Positions 9,738 to 20,169 of a stretch of DNA of 64,000 bases are shown here, piece after piece. The stretch is from contig NZ_JABRVQ010000001.1 in NCBI RefSeq assembly GCF_013248965.1, positions 1-64,000 on the forward strand, given 5' to 3'. Position numbers and translations under genes: made by a program. Each line of letters starts with the position of its first letter. Position 1 is the first letter of the stretch. The stretch is from Psychrobacter okhotskensis (GTDB taxonomy: Bacteria; Pseudomonadota; Gammaproteobacteria; Pseudomonadales; Moraxellaceae). Under the pieces are notes generated by a model. The model was not told where the DNA came from, made no database searches, and worked only from the letters and a program-made list of their open reading frames with translations.

Positions 9738-12700
9738 TTGAAAGATTTACTCGATATCATGCAAAGCCCTACCGGCAACGGTAATCAAGAGTTTGATAGC
9801 ATCCAAATTACGTTGGCCTCACCTGATGTGATCAAGTCATGGTCGCATGGTGAAGTGAAAAAGCCTGAAACCATTAACTATCGTACATTTAAACCTGAGC
9901 GTGATGGTCTTTTTTGTGCCAAAATCTTTGGCCCAGTAAAAGACTTTGAATGTCTATGTGGTAAGTACAAACGCCGTAAATTCCAAGGCGTTATCTGTGA
10001 AAAATGTGGCGTTGAAGTCACGACCGCCAAAGTTCGTCGCGATCGCATGGGTCATATCGACCTAGCCAGTCCTGTGGCGCATATTTGGTTCTTAAAATCA
10101 TTACCAAGCCGCATCGGTCTATTGTTAGACATGACGCTGCGTGACATTGAGCGTGTGCTTTATTTTGAAAGCTATATTGTCACAGAACCTGGTCTGACTT
10201 CTCTAGAGAAGTATCAATTGCTTGATGATGAAGATTATTACAGAGCACTTGAAGAGTTTGGTGATGAGTTCACAGCCAAAATGGGTGCAGAAGCCGTTCA
10301 AGACCTATTAAAAGACATCGATTTAGATTTAGAAATCGATGAGCTGCGTGAAGCGATTCCACAAACAGGTTCTGAAACTAAGCTTAAAAAGATGTCTAAG
10401 CGTCTTAAGCTATTAGAAGCATTCCGTGATTCTAATAACAAGCCTGAGTGGATGGTAATGAATATCTTACCAGTCTTACCACCAGACTTGCGCCCGCTAG
10501 TACCACTAGAAGGCGGCCGTTTTGCGACATCAGATCTAAACGATTTATATCGCCGCGTCATCAACCGTAATAACCGTCTTAAGCGTCTATTAGAGCTAAG
10601 CGCCCCTGATATCATCGTGCGTAACGAAAAACGTATGTTGCAAGAATCAGTCGATGCGCTACTCGATAATGGTCGTCGCGGTCGTGCGATTACCGGTAGT
10701 AATAAGCGTCCATTGAAATCTTTGGCAGATATGATCAAAGGTAAGCAAGGTCGTTTCCGTCAAAACTTATTGGGTAAGCGTGTCGATTATTCTGGCCGTT
10801 CGGTCATCGTTGTCGGTCCTACGCTACGTCTACATCAGTGTGGTCTACCGAAGAAGATGGCACTTGAGCTATTCAAGCCATTTACTTATAACAAACTATT
10901 GTCTCATGGTTTGGCAACGACGATTAAAGCTGCTAAAAAGATGGTTGAGCGTGAAGAACCGCAAGTGTGGGATATGTTGGCCATGGTTATCCGTGAGCAT
11001 CCAGTGCTCTTGAACCGTGCACCAACACTTCACCGTTTGGGTCTACAAGCGTTCGAGCCAGTACTAATCGAAGGTAAAGCCATCCAGCTGCATCCACTCG
11101 TTTGTACCGCATTCAACGCCGATTTCGATGGTGACCAAATGGCAGTTCACGTGCCATTGACGCTAGAAGCTCAGCTTGAGTCACGTGCTTTGATGATGTC
11201 GACCAACAACATCTTGTCGCCTGCGAACGGTGATCCAATCATCGTACCGTCACAGGATGTGGTACTTGGTTTGTATTATATTAGCCGTTCATCAGTAAAT
11301 GCCAAAGGCGAAGGCATGATTTTTGCCACTGTCAATGAAGCATTGCGCGCGATTGGCTCAAACGATTTACATGTGAACGCCAAAATCAAAGTTCGTGTGA
11401 CTGAAACGCATTTTGATGAAGAAGGCAACGAGACCAAAGAGATCAGTATCAAAGACACGGTTGCTGGCCGTTTGCTTATCTGGAACATCATGCCTAAAGG
11501 TATGACGTTTGATGAGTGTAACCAAGAGATGACGAAGAAAAACATCTCTAAATTGATCAACTCTTGCTATCGTAAAGTAGGTGTTAAAGACAGTGTTATG
11601 TTTGCTGACCAATTGATGTATCTAGGTTTTGCGCAAGCAACGCTATCTGGTGTGTCTATCGGTTTGGATGACATGGTTATTCCGCCAAGCAAAAAGCAAA
11701 TTATCGAAGTTGCTGAAGGCGAAGTGCGCGAGATTGAAGATCAGTTCGAGCAAGGTTTTGTGACCGCTGGTGAGCGTTATAACAAAGTGGTTGATATCTG
11801 GTCACGTACCAATGACAAAGTCGCGAAAGCGATGATGGATAACTTGGCAACAGATAAAGTGATCAACGCCCAAGGTGAAGAAGAAGAGCAGAAGTCATTT
11901 AACTCTATCTTTATCATGTCAGATTCTGGTGCTCGTGGTAGTGCGGCGCAGATTCGTCAGTTGGCTGGTATGCGTGGTCTGATGGCAAAACCAGATGGCT
12001 CAATTATTGAGACCCCGATTAAAGCCAACTTCCGCGAAGGTTTGACCGTACTCCAGTACTTTATCTCTACACATGGCGCGCGTAAAGGTCTAGCAGATAC
12101 CGCATTAAAAACCGCTAACTCGGGTTACCTGACTCGTCGTTTGGTTGATGTGGCACAAGATTTGGTCATTACCAGTGATGACTGTGGTACTGAGCAAGGC
12201 TTGCTCATGAAGCCGCATATTCAAGGTGGTGAGATCATCGAAAAACTCGGTGAGCTAGTACTTGGTCGTGTGACGGCTCGTGATGTGACGTACAACGATG
12301 ATGCTGATAAGGTATTGATTCCAGCGGGTACGTTGATCGATGAGCATTGGGTCAATGTGCTTGACGAAAACGCAATCGATGATATCTGGGTACGCTCAGT
12401 TATTACCTGTGATATCGAACATGGCGTTTGTTCACAGTGTTATGGTCGTGATCTTGCCCGTGGTCATAAAGTCAATATCGGCGAGTCGGTCGGTGTTATG
12501 GCGGCGCAGTCTATCGGTGAGCCTGGTACTCAGTTAACCATGCGTACGTTCCACGTGGGCGGGGCAGCAAGCTCAGCATCAGTGGACAACAGCATCTCTG
12601 TACGTAATGCTGGTCAAGCGCATTTCGAAAACATGAAAACGGTTCAGCATACAGACGGTCACCTAGTTATCGTATCGCGTTCTGCTGAAATTGCGTTGAC

Positions 12701-13955
12701 CGATGAACTTGGTCGTGAGCGTGAGCGTTATAAAGTTCCTTATGGTTCAAGCGTTCTTGTCAAACACGAAGATCAGGTCGAAGGTGGTCAAACCATCGCT
12801 AAATGGGATCCGCACACGCATCCAATTATCACTGAATTCGCAGGTACTGCACGCTTCAGCGATATCACTGATGGTATGACGGCGACTGTGAAGGTTGATG
12901 ACGCGACGGGTATGAGCTCATTTGAGATTCTAGCCACTCGTGACCGTTCAAGCTCAGCCAAAGACTTACGTCCAGCGATTATCTTGAACACTGACGAAGG
13001 TAAAGAAGTGGTTTACTTCTTACCTGCTGAAACCATCATTCGCGTGAGCGACGGTGAAAAAGTAGCAGCGGGATCGATTCTAGGCCGTGTACCGCAAGCG
13101 TCTTCAGGTACTAAAGACATTACCGGTGGTCTACCACGTGTTGCTGACTTGTTCGAAGCACGGCGTCCAAAAGACCATGCGATTATGGCTGAAATGAGTG
13201 GTGTGGTTAGCTTCGGTAAAGAAACCAAAGGTAAAAACCGCTTCATTATCACCAATGAAGATGGTGAGGTTCATGAAGAGCTGATCCCGAAATGGCGTCA
13301 AATTAACGTCTTCGAAAACGAAACAGTTGCTCGTGGTGAAGTTATCGCTGATGGTCCACAAAACCCGCACGATATCTTACGTCTGAAAGGTCAAACGGCG
13401 CTTGCTGATTATATCGTAAACGAAGTACAGGACGTTTATCGCTTGCAGGGTGTAAAAATCAACGATAAGCACATCGAAGTTATTATTCGTCAGATGCTAC
13501 GTAAAGTTGAAATTACTGATGGCGGCGATTCAAGTCACTTCAAAGGTGATCAGGTCGAGTACGCTGATATCAAAGCATTGAATGCTAAACTAGAAGCGGA
13601 AGATAAATTCCCAGTACAGTTTGAGCGTCAATTACTGGGTATCACTAAAGCCAGCTTGGCAACGGAAAGCTTTATCTCAGCAGCATCATTCCAGGAGACT
13701 ACTCGTGTCCTAACAGCTGCTGCCGTCACTGGTAAAGTCGATGAGTTACGTGGTCTGAAAGAAAACGTTGTTGTTGGTCGTTTGATACCTGCTGGTACCG
13801 GTCTTGCTTATCATAAAGCACGCAAAGAGAAAGCAGATCAGAAGCTACAAGACAAAGACTTAAATGCAGCGTTTGACATGACAGCAAGCACTGATAGTAA
13901 AGACTTTGCTAGCTTTGACGAAGCCTTTGCTCAAGAGCTAAATCAAGACAACTAA
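9738..13955 (+). CDS. rpoC: DNA-directed RNA polymerase subunit beta'
   Basis: The catalytic beta' subunit, 1405 residues (E. coli 1407). Zinc-binding C72, C74, C87 and C90 ([10 protein letters not shown]...ICEKCGVEV), the Mg-binding active-site motif NADFDGDQM with D462, D464 and D466, the bridge helix region ([27 protein letters not shown]), and the second zinc site (DDCGT and [20 protein letters not shown]) are all intact. The start is TTG at 9738, which gives MKDLLD, matching the family N-terminus; GGAG at 9727-9730 lies 7 nt upstream. No in-frame ATG gives a better N-terminus. It ends the rpoBC unit; a terminator follows. Confidence 0.99.
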   Translation: MKDLLDIMQSPTGNGNQEFDSIQITLASPDVIKSWSHGEVKKPETINYRTFKPERDGLFCAKIFGPVKDFECLCGKYKRRKFQGVICEKCGVEVTTAKVRRDRMGHIDLASPVAHIWFLKSLPSRIGLLLDMTLRDIERVLYFESYIVTEPGLTSLEKYQLLDDEDYYRALEEFGDEFTAKMGAEAVQDLLKDIDLDLEIDELREAIPQTGSETKLKKMSKRLKLLEAFRDSNNKPEWMVMNILPVLPPDLRPLVPLEGGRFATSDLNDLYRRVINRNNRLKRLLELSAPDIIVRNEKRMLQESVDALLDNGRRGRAITGSNKRPLKSLADMIKGKQGRFRQNLLGKRVDYSGRSVIVVGPTLRLHQCGLPKKMALELFKPFTYNKLLSHGLATTIKAAKKMVEREEPQVWDMLAMVIREHPVLLNRAPTLHRLGLQAFEPVLIEGKAIQLHPLVCTAFNADFDGDQMAVHVPLTLEAQLESRALMMSTNNILSPANGDPIIVPSQDVVLGLYYISRSSVNAKGEGMIFATVNEALRAIGSNDLHVNAKIKVRVTETHFDEEGNETKEISIKDTVAGRLLIWNIMPKGMTFDECNQEMTKKNISKLINSCYRKVGVKDSVMFADQLMYLGFAQATLSGVSIGLDDMVIPPSKKQIIEVAEGEVREIEDQFEQGFVTAGERYNKVVDIWSRTNDKVAKAMMDNLATDKVINAQGEEEEQKSFNSIFIMSDSGARGSAAQIRQLAGMRGLMAKPDGSIIETPIKANFREGLTVLQYFISTHGARKGLADTALKTANSGYLTRRLVDVAQDLVITSDDCGTEQGLLMKPHIQGGEIIEKLGELVLGRVTARDVTYNDDADKVLIPAGTLIDEHWVNVLDENAIDDIWVRSVITCDIEHGVCSQCYGRDLARGHKVNIGESVGVMAAQSIGEPGTQLTMRTFHVGGAASSASVDNSISVRNAGQAHFENMKTVQHTDGHLVIVSRSAEIALTDELGRERERYKVPYGSSVLVKHEDQVEGGQTIAKWDPHTHPIITEFAGTARFSDITDGMTATVKVDDATGMSSFEILATRDRSSSAKDLRPAIILNTDEGKEVVYFLPAETIIRVSDGEKVAAGSILGRVPQASSGTKDITGGLPRVADLFEARRPKDHAIMAEMSGVVSFGKETKGKNRFIITNEDGEVHEELIPKWRQINVFENETVARGEVIADGPQNPHDILRLKGQTALADYIVNEVQDVYRLQGVKINDKHIEVIIRQMLRKVEITDGGDSSHFKGDQVEYADIKALNAKLEAEDKFPVQFERQLLGITKASLATESFISAASFQETTRVLTAAAVTGKVDELRGLKENVVVGRLIPAGTGLAYHKARKEKADQKLQDKDLNAAFDMTASTDSKDFASFDEAFAQELNQDN

Positions 13956-13984
13956 GGGTCTGCTGTTAACTTTTGAATAAAAAT

Positions 13985-14014
13985 AAAAAAGCCAGCCCAG
14001 TCGCTGGCTTTTTT
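13985..14014 (+). terminator. Terminator after rpoC
   Basis: GCCAGC (13991-13996), a 6-nt loop CCAGTC, GCTGGC (14003-14008) and six T, with a matching A-run before the stem. Confidence 0.88.
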
Positions 14015-14170
14015 ATGCGTTGAAATATAGAAACATCAGAGAAAAGCAAATACTTGAAAGTCATATAATGAAAATAAATTTTTTCAGAAATATGTCTTAG
14101 AAAATAGTAAACTGGAAAAATAGCGTATTCTTTGTAAATACTGACCCTCTAACACAAGGATAATTAAAGC

Positions 14171-14698
14171 ATGGCAGGTAAAACGCGCGTTGCCAAATAT
14201 CAAGCAGATCGAACCAACCAAAAGCTGTATTTTTGTCGTCTATCTTGCCAAGCGGCAGGAAGTACCAACGATAAGCAGTTATACCAAGCACACTGTGAGA
14301 CTGCTATTTTTCATTTATACGGCAGTTTTTTAGCCTTTATCCAAGAGCTTGGTCATTTTTATAGCCTAAATATGACCGCCCCAACCTTGGCAGATATCGA
14401 GCAAGCGCTGAGCGAACGTACCCAAGTGTCGCCTGAAATTCAACGCTTGCAGCAGTTACAACAACATGGCTTTTTGGCCAATGTAGAGCGGGCTTACCAA
14501 CGTTGCCTGTATGCCGTATTACCCGATAATTCGACAGCTGAAAATGTTAATACGGTTGAGATAGAACCAAAAGATCTTATCGTCAATGTCGTTACTTTAT
14601 CGAACCAATGGTTACCAGATGAGGCAACCATACGTGAATGGCGCCAACAGTTTCTTGAGCTGATTGAGCAGTTGCGTGCTGGTATGGTTGAGTTTTAG
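14171..14698 (+). CDS. Conserved hypothetical protein (DUF6586-like)
   Basis: A 175-residue soluble protein with no signal peptide or membrane segment. The N-terminal ADRTNQKLYFCRLSCQAAG resembles the NQKLYFARL-type start of a small Pseudomonas/Acinetobacter family I associate with DUF6586; that link is from memory and unsure. The rest is helical, with Q-rich (RLQQLQQHGFLANVERAYQR) and tryptophan-containing (EWRQQFLELIEQLRAGMVEF) parts. The ATG at 14171 is preceded by AAGGATAAT. It stands alone between the rpoC terminator and a terminator shared with ponA, which runs towards it. No function is known to me. Confidence 0.75.
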   Translation: MAGKTRVAKYQADRTNQKLYFCRLSCQAAGSTNDKQLYQAHCETAIFHLYGSFLAFIQELGHFYSLNMTAPTLADIEQALSERTQVSPEIQRLQQLQQHGFLANVERAYQRCLYAVLPDNSTAENVNTVEIEPKDLIVNVVTLSNQWLPDEATIREWRQQFLELIEQLRAGMVEF

Positions 14699-14771
14699 CA
14701 AGGTAGGACTTAACTGATTTTATAAGCAAAGTTTTAAAAGAACAGCTTTGAGAGCATGGTTTTAAAATAAA

Positions 14772-14807
14772 AAAAGACTGGCTCAGTGATTGCTGAACCA
14801 GCCTTTT
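14772..14807. terminator. Bidirectional terminator between the convergent gene 14171-14698 and ponA
   Basis: An imperfect stem AAAAGaCTGGcTCAG / CTGAaCCAGcCTTTT closes on the short loop TGATTG. A-runs and T-runs on both sides would let it act for both convergent genes. Confidence 0.75.
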
Positions 14808-14839
14808 AACGTTAAATAGCCATTATCATGACAAAGGTT

Positions 14840-17533
14840 TTACTCTGGCATGGGCGGCATACGCTCCACAGGAGTGACCGACAGCGGGTTTTGTGGCACG
14901 CTATCATTGTTACTATTATTTGGTTTTGCCACGGGCGCACGCTCTGCTTCTTCAACCGGCTCAGGTTCTGGTGCCTTACGTTGCTGCGCTTTGGTCTTGA
15001 CAGGTTTGTTGGCTGAAGTACTGACATCAGTATCCTCGTCTTCGCTAGCAATAGTGCCATCATCCGTCATTTCTATAATTTGTTGTTTTTGCTTTTTAGA
15101 TTTGGCACGGTTATTAACGGAGACCCATTGATTGGGTACACCTTTAAGCTGGGCTCTCATAAAGTCCATCCACACAGGTAATGCTGCCACACCACCATAC
15201 TCACGGCGACCAAGGGTCGATGGTTGATCAAAACCCATCCATACGACGGTCGCGTTGGTCGGATGGAATCCGGCAAACCAAGCATCTTTCGCATCGTTAG
15301 TCGTACCGGTCTTACCACCGATATCGTTGCGTCCTAAGGCTTTTGCCCGAACGGCTGTACCGCGTTGTACCACATCACGTAAGATATCAGCCATATCATA
15401 AGCCACTCTTGGCTTTAAAATACGTGGTGCTTGCGTTGCCATAACGTACTGCACAACAGGCGCTTTTAAGCGATCTGAAGCTGGACTTGCATCATAAACA
15501 TTTAAATCAAGCGCCTTTTCATCTTTTACCGTATTGTCACTATTTTCTGCATTTAGCTCAGCAGCTGATCCATTCTCTGATGCTTTGTCTTTAGTGTTAG
15601 CCTTTTCCTGTTTTTTAGCAGCAAGCGCTTCATTCTCTTTTTCTGTTTTTGCCTGATAATCTTCAAGCAGCTTTTTATTAGCATCTTCCAGTTGTTCGTT
15701 AAAGCATAAAGCACAAGCTTGCTGCGGATTGGCTTGGAATAATAGCTTGTTGTCATAATTATAGATTTGTTCGATAAAGTAAGGCTGAATGCGATGACCG
15801 CCATTGGCGAAGGTAGAGTAGGCGGTTGCCATTTGTAATGGTGTTGCTTGTCCTGCACCCAATGCCAGCGATAAGGTCGTCGGTAGCTTTTCTTTATCAA
15901 GACCAAATTCATCTAATAGGTTACGGGCGTCGGAGATACCAATCGCCTGTAATAAGCGAATGGATACCAAGTTGCGTGATAGATATAAGCCACGGCGTAA
16001 GGTGATGTCACCTAAGAAACGTTGATCGGAGTTTTTAGGTTTCCAATCGCCTACTTGAATGGGTCGATCCGAGACAATGCTGTCTGGACGGTAGCCTTTT
16101 TCTAAAGCAGTGGTATAGACCAGCGGCTTAATCGTTGAGCCCGGTTGACGCCACCCTTGCAGAGCGCGGTTGAATTTGCTGTGGTTAAAGTCAAAACCAC
16201 CGACCAAGGCATTAACTGCACCCGTTTCAGGATTTAACGAAACCAAACTGCCTTGCACCTTAGGTACTTGCGCCAGTTGCCAATTACCATTAGTTGTCGG
16301 TATCAGACGAACGATGTCATTTTTATTAACAATTTGTCCGGCGTTACTCGGATAATAACCAATACGATTGGCTGAAAAATATTTGCGTGCCCAGCTCATG
16401 CCTGACCAGTTAACGGTCACGCTTTCACCTGATGGCATGGTTGCCTCGAAACTACGCGAATTAACCTTGGTAACTTTGGCAGGGGACATGTTGCTGTAAC
16501 GACGGAAATTCTCAAGTGGCTCATCATTGGCTTCCGCACCGCGCCAGCCATGACGATGATCATAAGCTACTAGACCTGTCAGCACGGCAGCTTCTGCATC
16601 GGTCTGGGCTTTGCTATCAACAGTAAGACGCACACGCCAGCCACCATTCATGACTTGCTCACCATAACGCTCAACCAAGGTAGAGCGAGTCATTTCTGCC
16701 AGATACGGCATATTAACGTCTAGCTTTTCTTGGTATAAATTGATAGCTACCGGTGAGCTTACCGCTTCATCGTGTTGCGCTTTGCTGATATAGCCAAGCT
16801 CAAGCATACGACCAATGATCCAATTACGGCGAGTAAGAGCGCGGCTAGGATTAGCAACTGGATTGTATTTAGAGGGGGCTTTTGGCAGACCTGCTAACAT
16901 GGCCATCTCAGCGATAGAGAGATGCTCTAAAGATTTACTGTAATATTTTTTGGCAGCGGCGCGGATACCATAAGCACCTTCGCCGAGATAAATTTTATTG
17001 ACATAAAGAGTCAAAATATCGTTTTTGCTGAGCTCGTCTTCAATTTTGCGAGCTAAAAACAATTCCGTCAGTTTACGATTTAAGGTGCGCTCTGGGCTGA
17101 GAAAGTAGTTTTTGGCAACCTGCATAGTAATGGTAGAGCCACCAGTTTGGCTGTCATCATCAGTCACCACTTCGGTGACCGCGCGACCAAGACCTTTAAT
17201 ACTAATACCACTGTGCTGAAAGAATGCCGCGTCTTCTGCTGCTAAAAAAGCATGAGTAAGATCTTCAGGGATTTCATCAAAAGTAACCGGTAGCGAGAGA
17301 CGGTTACCATACTGACCGATTAATTTGTCATCACTACTATAGATCTGTAAGGGCATCTCTAAATTGGCAGTTTTGATTTCTTGAATACTAGGTAGGGTGG
17401 GCAACAAATACATCGCCATACCATAGAAGCCAATAGGCACGGCCAGCGCTAAAATAAGCGCTAACGCTAAGCAGGCAATGAAAAGCCCCACCAAAAAGTG
17501 AATGAGACGAACGGTAGCATTTTTTTTGGTCAT
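14840..17533 (-). CDS. ponA: Penicillin-binding protein 1A, bifunctional glycosyltransferase/transpeptidase
   Basis: A class A PBP that polymerises and cross-links peptidoglycan in the periplasm, 897 residues. It has one N-terminal membrane anchor (about 10-40), a GT51 glycosyltransferase domain with catalytic E100 in EDAAFF and the GGSTITMQ motif, an OB-like insert, and a transpeptidase domain with S466xxK469 (PGSTIK), SRN, and K741-T-G-T. Between SRN and KTGT lies a ~65-residue charged, Lys/Glu/Asn-rich insert, and the C-terminal tail is Pro/Lys-rich and disordered. The ATG at 17533 is chosen; a TTG at 17548 would add five residues but has no ribosome-binding site. It is divergent from pilMNOPQ, as in Pseudomonas aeruginosa (ponA there, mrcA in enterics). 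Confidence 0.96.
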   Translation of the reverse strand: MTKKNATVRLIHFLVGLFIACLALALILALAVPIGFYGMAMYLLPTLPSIQEIKTANLEMPLQIYSSDDKLIGQYGNRLSLPVTFDEIPEDLTHAFLAAEDAAFFQHSGISIKGLGRAVTEVVTDDDSQTGGSTITMQVAKNYFLSPERTLNRKLTELFLARKIEDELSKNDILTLYVNKIYLGEGAYGIRAAAKKYYSKSLEHLSIAEMAMLAGLPKAPSKYNPVANPSRALTRRNWIIGRMLELGYISKAQHDEAVSSPVAINLYQEKLDVNMPYLAEMTRSTLVERYGEQVMNGGWRVRLTVDSKAQTDAEAAVLTGLVAYDHRHGWRGAEANDEPLENFRRYSNMSPAKVTKVNSRSFEATMPSGESVTVNWSGMSWARKYFSANRIGYYPSNAGQIVNKNDIVRLIPTTNGNWQLAQVPKVQGSLVSLNPETGAVNALVGGFDFNHSKFNRALQGWRQPGSTIKPLVYTTALEKGYRPDSIVSDRPIQVGDWKPKNSDQRFLGDITLRRGLYLSRNLVSIRLLQAIGISDARNLLDEFGLDKEKLPTTLSLALGAGQATPLQMATAYSTFANGGHRIQPYFIEQIYNYDNKLLFQANPQQACALCFNEQLEDANKKLLEDYQAKTEKENEALAAKKQEKANTKDKASENGSAAELNAENSDNTVKDEKALDLNVYDASPASDRLKAPVVQYVMATQAPRILKPRVAYDMADILRDVVQRGTAVRAKALGRNDIGGKTGTTNDAKDAWFAGFHPTNATVVWMGFDQPSTLGRREYGGVAALPVWMDFMRAQLKGVPNQWVSVNNRAKSKKQKQQIIEMTDDGTIASEDEDTDVSTSANKPVKTKAQQRKAPEPEPVEEAERAPVAKPNNSNNDSVPQNPLSVTPVERMPPMPE

Positions 17534-17571
17534 AATCAGACTTATCAATTAAAATTCGCAACAGATAGACT

Positions 17572-17601
17572 ATTATACCTTGAACAAAATAGGTAGGTCA
17601 T
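17572..17601 (-). promoter_or_regulatory. Candidate ponA promoter
   Basis: On the minus strand, TATAAT (17572-17577) and ATGACC (17596-17601, 4/6 match to TTGACA) with an 18-bp spacer. The predicted start is ~30 nt before the ponA ATG. It lies in the 193-nt gap divergent with pilM; for pilM a weaker TTGTAC (17668-17673) / TATCAG (17691-17696) pair is seen. Confidence 0.45.
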
Positions 17602-17726
17602 AATAAATGTGTAAGCTACCCTTAATAACTTATTTAAATGCTTGAATCTATCTGGTAAGTAAAGTATTGTACTAAATTATTACAAATAACTATCAGATTG
17701 TACATTTAATATAAGGTATAGAGTTT

Positions 17727-18782
17727 GTGAGGCTATTTACTTCCAAAAGTCGACATTTGATTGGCATAGATATCTGTGCCACTTCAGTCAAATTGGTCGA
17801 CATACAGCGCCAACAAGGGATATTTCATCTGAAATCCTATGGTATTGAAAGACTACCGGAAGGCGTAGTCGTCGACAAACTCATTGTAGATACTGAGGCA
17901 GTGGGTAACATTATAGCTGGTTTGGCGAGACGCTGTCAGGTAGCTGGCAGCGACGCCGCTGCCGCCGTCTCAGGGTCAGCAGTGATTACCAAAATCATTG
18001 ATATGGATATGGTGCTAAACGATGTCGAGCGCGAAGCACAAATTCGTTTGGATGCGGATCAATATGTGCCTTATCCATTAGAAGATGTCAATTTGGACTT
18101 TGAAGTCTTGGGCCCGTCTTTGATCAATGATGAGATGGTGCAAGTACTGCTTGCGGCCTCACGCTCGGAAAATGTTGACCAAAGAGTAGATGCTTTGACC
18201 TTTGGTGGCCTGCAAACCAAGGTAATGGATATTGAAACCCACGCTATCGAACGCGCTTTTGGCCTAATGGCGGATAACCTACCAAACATGCCAGAATTGG
18301 TCGCTTTGGTCGACATCGGTCATAATCAAACCACTTTATATATTGCTAAGAATGGTGAGTTTATCTATAGTCGCGAGCAATTGTTTGGGGGCTCTCAACT
18401 CACAGAGGCGATACAAAATCGCTATGGACTATCAGCTGAAGAAGCAAATATCAGCAAACGTGAACGTACCTTGCCAGATGACTATTATCCTGATGTGTTG
18501 ACTCCTTTTATAGAAAATACCATCCAACAAATCACCCGCTCCCTACAGTTTTACTTTTCCTCGAGCCAATACAGCAGTATTGATCATATCGTGCTCGCCG
18601 GTGGTAGTAGCTCTATTGCCGGTCTTGCTGGTATGGCGCAACAAAAACTGGGTGTGACGGTCAGTATCGCCAATCCATTTACCAATATGACCATTGCGCC
18701 GCACATTGATAATGAGCAGTTGGTCATTGATGCACCGAGTTTAATGGCCGCGTGCGGTCTTGCGTTAAGGAGCTTCGACTAA
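17727..18782 (+). CDS. pilM: Type IV pilus assembly protein PilM
   Basis: A cytoplasmic actin-like (FtsA-type) ATP-binding protein that binds the N-terminus of PilN and joins the inner-membrane platform of the type IV pilus. The 351 residues show the actin-fold motifs: GIDICATSVKLVDI near the N-terminus, VALVDIGHNQTTLYI (phosphate 2), and VLAGGSSSIAGL (adenosine). The start is GTG at 17727, with AAGG ten bases upstream. Its TAA overlaps the pilN ATG by one base (TAATG), so the operon is translationally coupled. First gene of pilMNOPQ. Confidence 0.96.
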   Translation: MRLFTSKSRHLIGIDICATSVKLVDIQRQQGIFHLKSYGIERLPEGVVVDKLIVDTEAVGNIIAGLARRCQVAGSDAAAAVSGSAVITKIIDMDMVLNDVEREAQIRLDADQYVPYPLEDVNLDFEVLGPSLINDEMVQVLLAASRSENVDQRVDALTFGGLQTKVMDIETHAIERAFGLMADNLPNMPELVALVDIGHNQTTLYIAKNGEFIYSREQLFGGSQLTEAIQNRYGLSAEEANISKRERTLPDDYYPDVLTPFIENTIQQITRSLQFYFSSSQYSSIDHIVLAGGSSSIAGLAGMAQQKLGVTVSIANPFTNMTIAPHIDNEQLVIDAPSLMAACGLALRSFD

Positions 18783-19441
18783 TGGCTCGTATTAATCTAT
18801 TGCCCTGGCGGCAAGAAGAGCGCGAACGTCGTAACAAAGAATTTCTTACCCTAGTAGTGGCGGTAACTTTACTCGCCTTGTTAGCAGCGTTCGCTTCGTG
18901 GAGCTATTTTAATAATGAGCTTGATGAACAACGCAATGCCAATGCCCTGATTGAGCAAGAGAACGCCCGCTTAGACAAAGCGTTGACTGAAATTGATAGC
19001 CTAGAGCAACGCCGCGAAGATATCATATCGCGTATGCAGGTGATTCAAGATTTGCAAGGTAGACGTCCCGTCCCTGTACGCCTGTGGGATGATTTGGCCA
19101 AAGCCATTCCTCCTGCGCTTTATCTAAATAATCTAAAACGTGAAGGTGACACCCTTACCTTGACAGGTCTTGCGGACAATCCAAATGTCGTATCAAGTTT
19201 GATTCGTAATCTTGATAGCAGCAAATGGATGGGCAATTCAGCGGTCAGTAATATTCAGCAAAATATCAGCGCTTATGCACCAGCACCTGCGCTCAATGAA
19301 ACGGTTACGACTGGTGAACAGCCACGCCCTGTTTATCCTGAAGACAGTTATGTGCAGTTTGTCGTAACGACCAAGGTACAATCAGAGACGGCGGTACCTG
19401 CAGATGCTAATGCAACTACTGGGCTTGGAGGTGAGTTATGA
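18782..19441 (+). CDS. pilN: Type IV pilus assembly protein PilN
   Basis: An inner-membrane bitopic protein of the pilus alignment complex; its cytoplasmic tail docks to PilM. The ATG at 18782 is chosen because it gives the conserved N-terminal MARINLLPWR motif and overlaps the pilM stop; an upstream in-frame start at 18752 lies inside pilM. Of 219 residues, about 22-42 form the single membrane helix (FLTLVVAVTLLALLAAFASW), followed by a periplasmic coiled coil (about 50-95) and a ferredoxin-like domain. The stop overlaps the pilO start (ATGA). Confidence 0.96.
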   Translation: MARINLLPWRQEERERRNKEFLTLVVAVTLLALLAAFASWSYFNNELDEQRNANALIEQENARLDKALTEIDSLEQRREDIISRMQVIQDLQGRRPVPVRLWDDLAKAIPPALYLNNLKREGDTLTLTGLADNPNVVSSLIRNLDSSKWMGNSAVSNIQQNISAYAPAPALNETVTTGEQPRPVYPEDSYVQFVVTTKVQSETAVPADANATTGLGGEL

Positions 19442-20169
19442 AACTTAGCCGTAAAAAAAGCCTAATTAAAACCAAAAAGACGGCTGTCAATCCTAAAAAA
19501 CAGTTTGACTTGAATGAGTTTCGCCGCAGTTTTGAGTCTTTAGATTCTGAAAACTACGGCAGCTGGCCTCTTCCAGTAAAGATAACGGTGATTGGATTTA
19601 TTGTTGCTCTGATAGCCGCGCTATCGTGGGCGCTACCGATTAGCAGCAAAATTGATGAGATTACTGCAGCTGAAAGTCAGCAGCAAACCTTACTTGACAG
19701 CTACCGTGAAAAAGAATCACGGGCGCGTCATTTAAAGGCTTATCAAGCACAGGTTGTCCAGATGGAAACGGAGTTTAACACCTTACTTGACCAACTGCCA
19801 AAAGACACGCGTGTGTCAGAGCTGGTAGAGGGTATCAATATGACGGGCGTTGGCAGTAATATACGTTTCCAAGATATTTCTGTAGAGCCTGAAATTGAAA
19901 ATGAGTTCTTTATTGAGCAGCCTATTCGCATTGCAGCGTTAGGGGAATATCATCAGTTTGGTAGCTTTCTCAGTGGACTTGCTGCTTTACCACGTATTAT
20001 TACCATGCACGATTTTGAAGTCAGTAATCCACAACCTACTTTGGATGTGTTGCCGGAGCTGAATTTGGTATTACAAACCAAAACCTATCGCTCAAAAGAG
20101 GCGGCACCTGAAGGTGAAGAAGCCGTCGCGACTGATGCTGCTACAACTGATGCTGCAGGAGGCAACTAA
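19438..20169 (+). CDS. pilO: Type IV pilus assembly protein PilO
   Basis: An inner-membrane bitopic partner of PilN; the heterodimer links the inner platform to PilP/PilQ. The 243 residues have a basic cytoplasmic N-terminus (LSRKKSLIKTKKTAVNPKK), a membrane helix at about 48-66 (VKITVIGFIVALIAALSWAL), a coiled coil (EITAAESQQQTLLDSYREKES), and a periplasmic domain. A C-terminal Ala/Thr/Glu-rich tail is probably disordered. It overlaps pilN by 4 bases and pilP by 1. Confidence 0.95.
   Translation: MKLSRKKSLIKTKKTAVNPKKQFDLNEFRRSFESLDSENYGSWPLPVKITVIGFIVALIAALSWALPISSKIDEITAAESQQQTLLDSYREKESRARHLKAYQAQVVQMETEFNTLLDQLPKDTRVSELVEGINMTGVGSNIRFQDISVEPEIENEFFIEQPIRIAALGEYHQFGSFLSGLAALPRIITMHDFEVSNPQPTLDVLPELNLVLQTKTYRSKEAAPEGEEAVATDAATTDAAGGN

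Noticed and set aside
10298..10738. 146-codon antisense frame in rpoC
   Set aside because: Lies wholly inside the well-conserved rpoC; its Arg/Ser-rich product is typical of a shadow frame.
14850..15131. Frame on the plus strand opposite the ponA 3' end
   Set aside because: Complement of the low-complexity Pro/Lys tail of PBP1a; nothing supports it as a gene.
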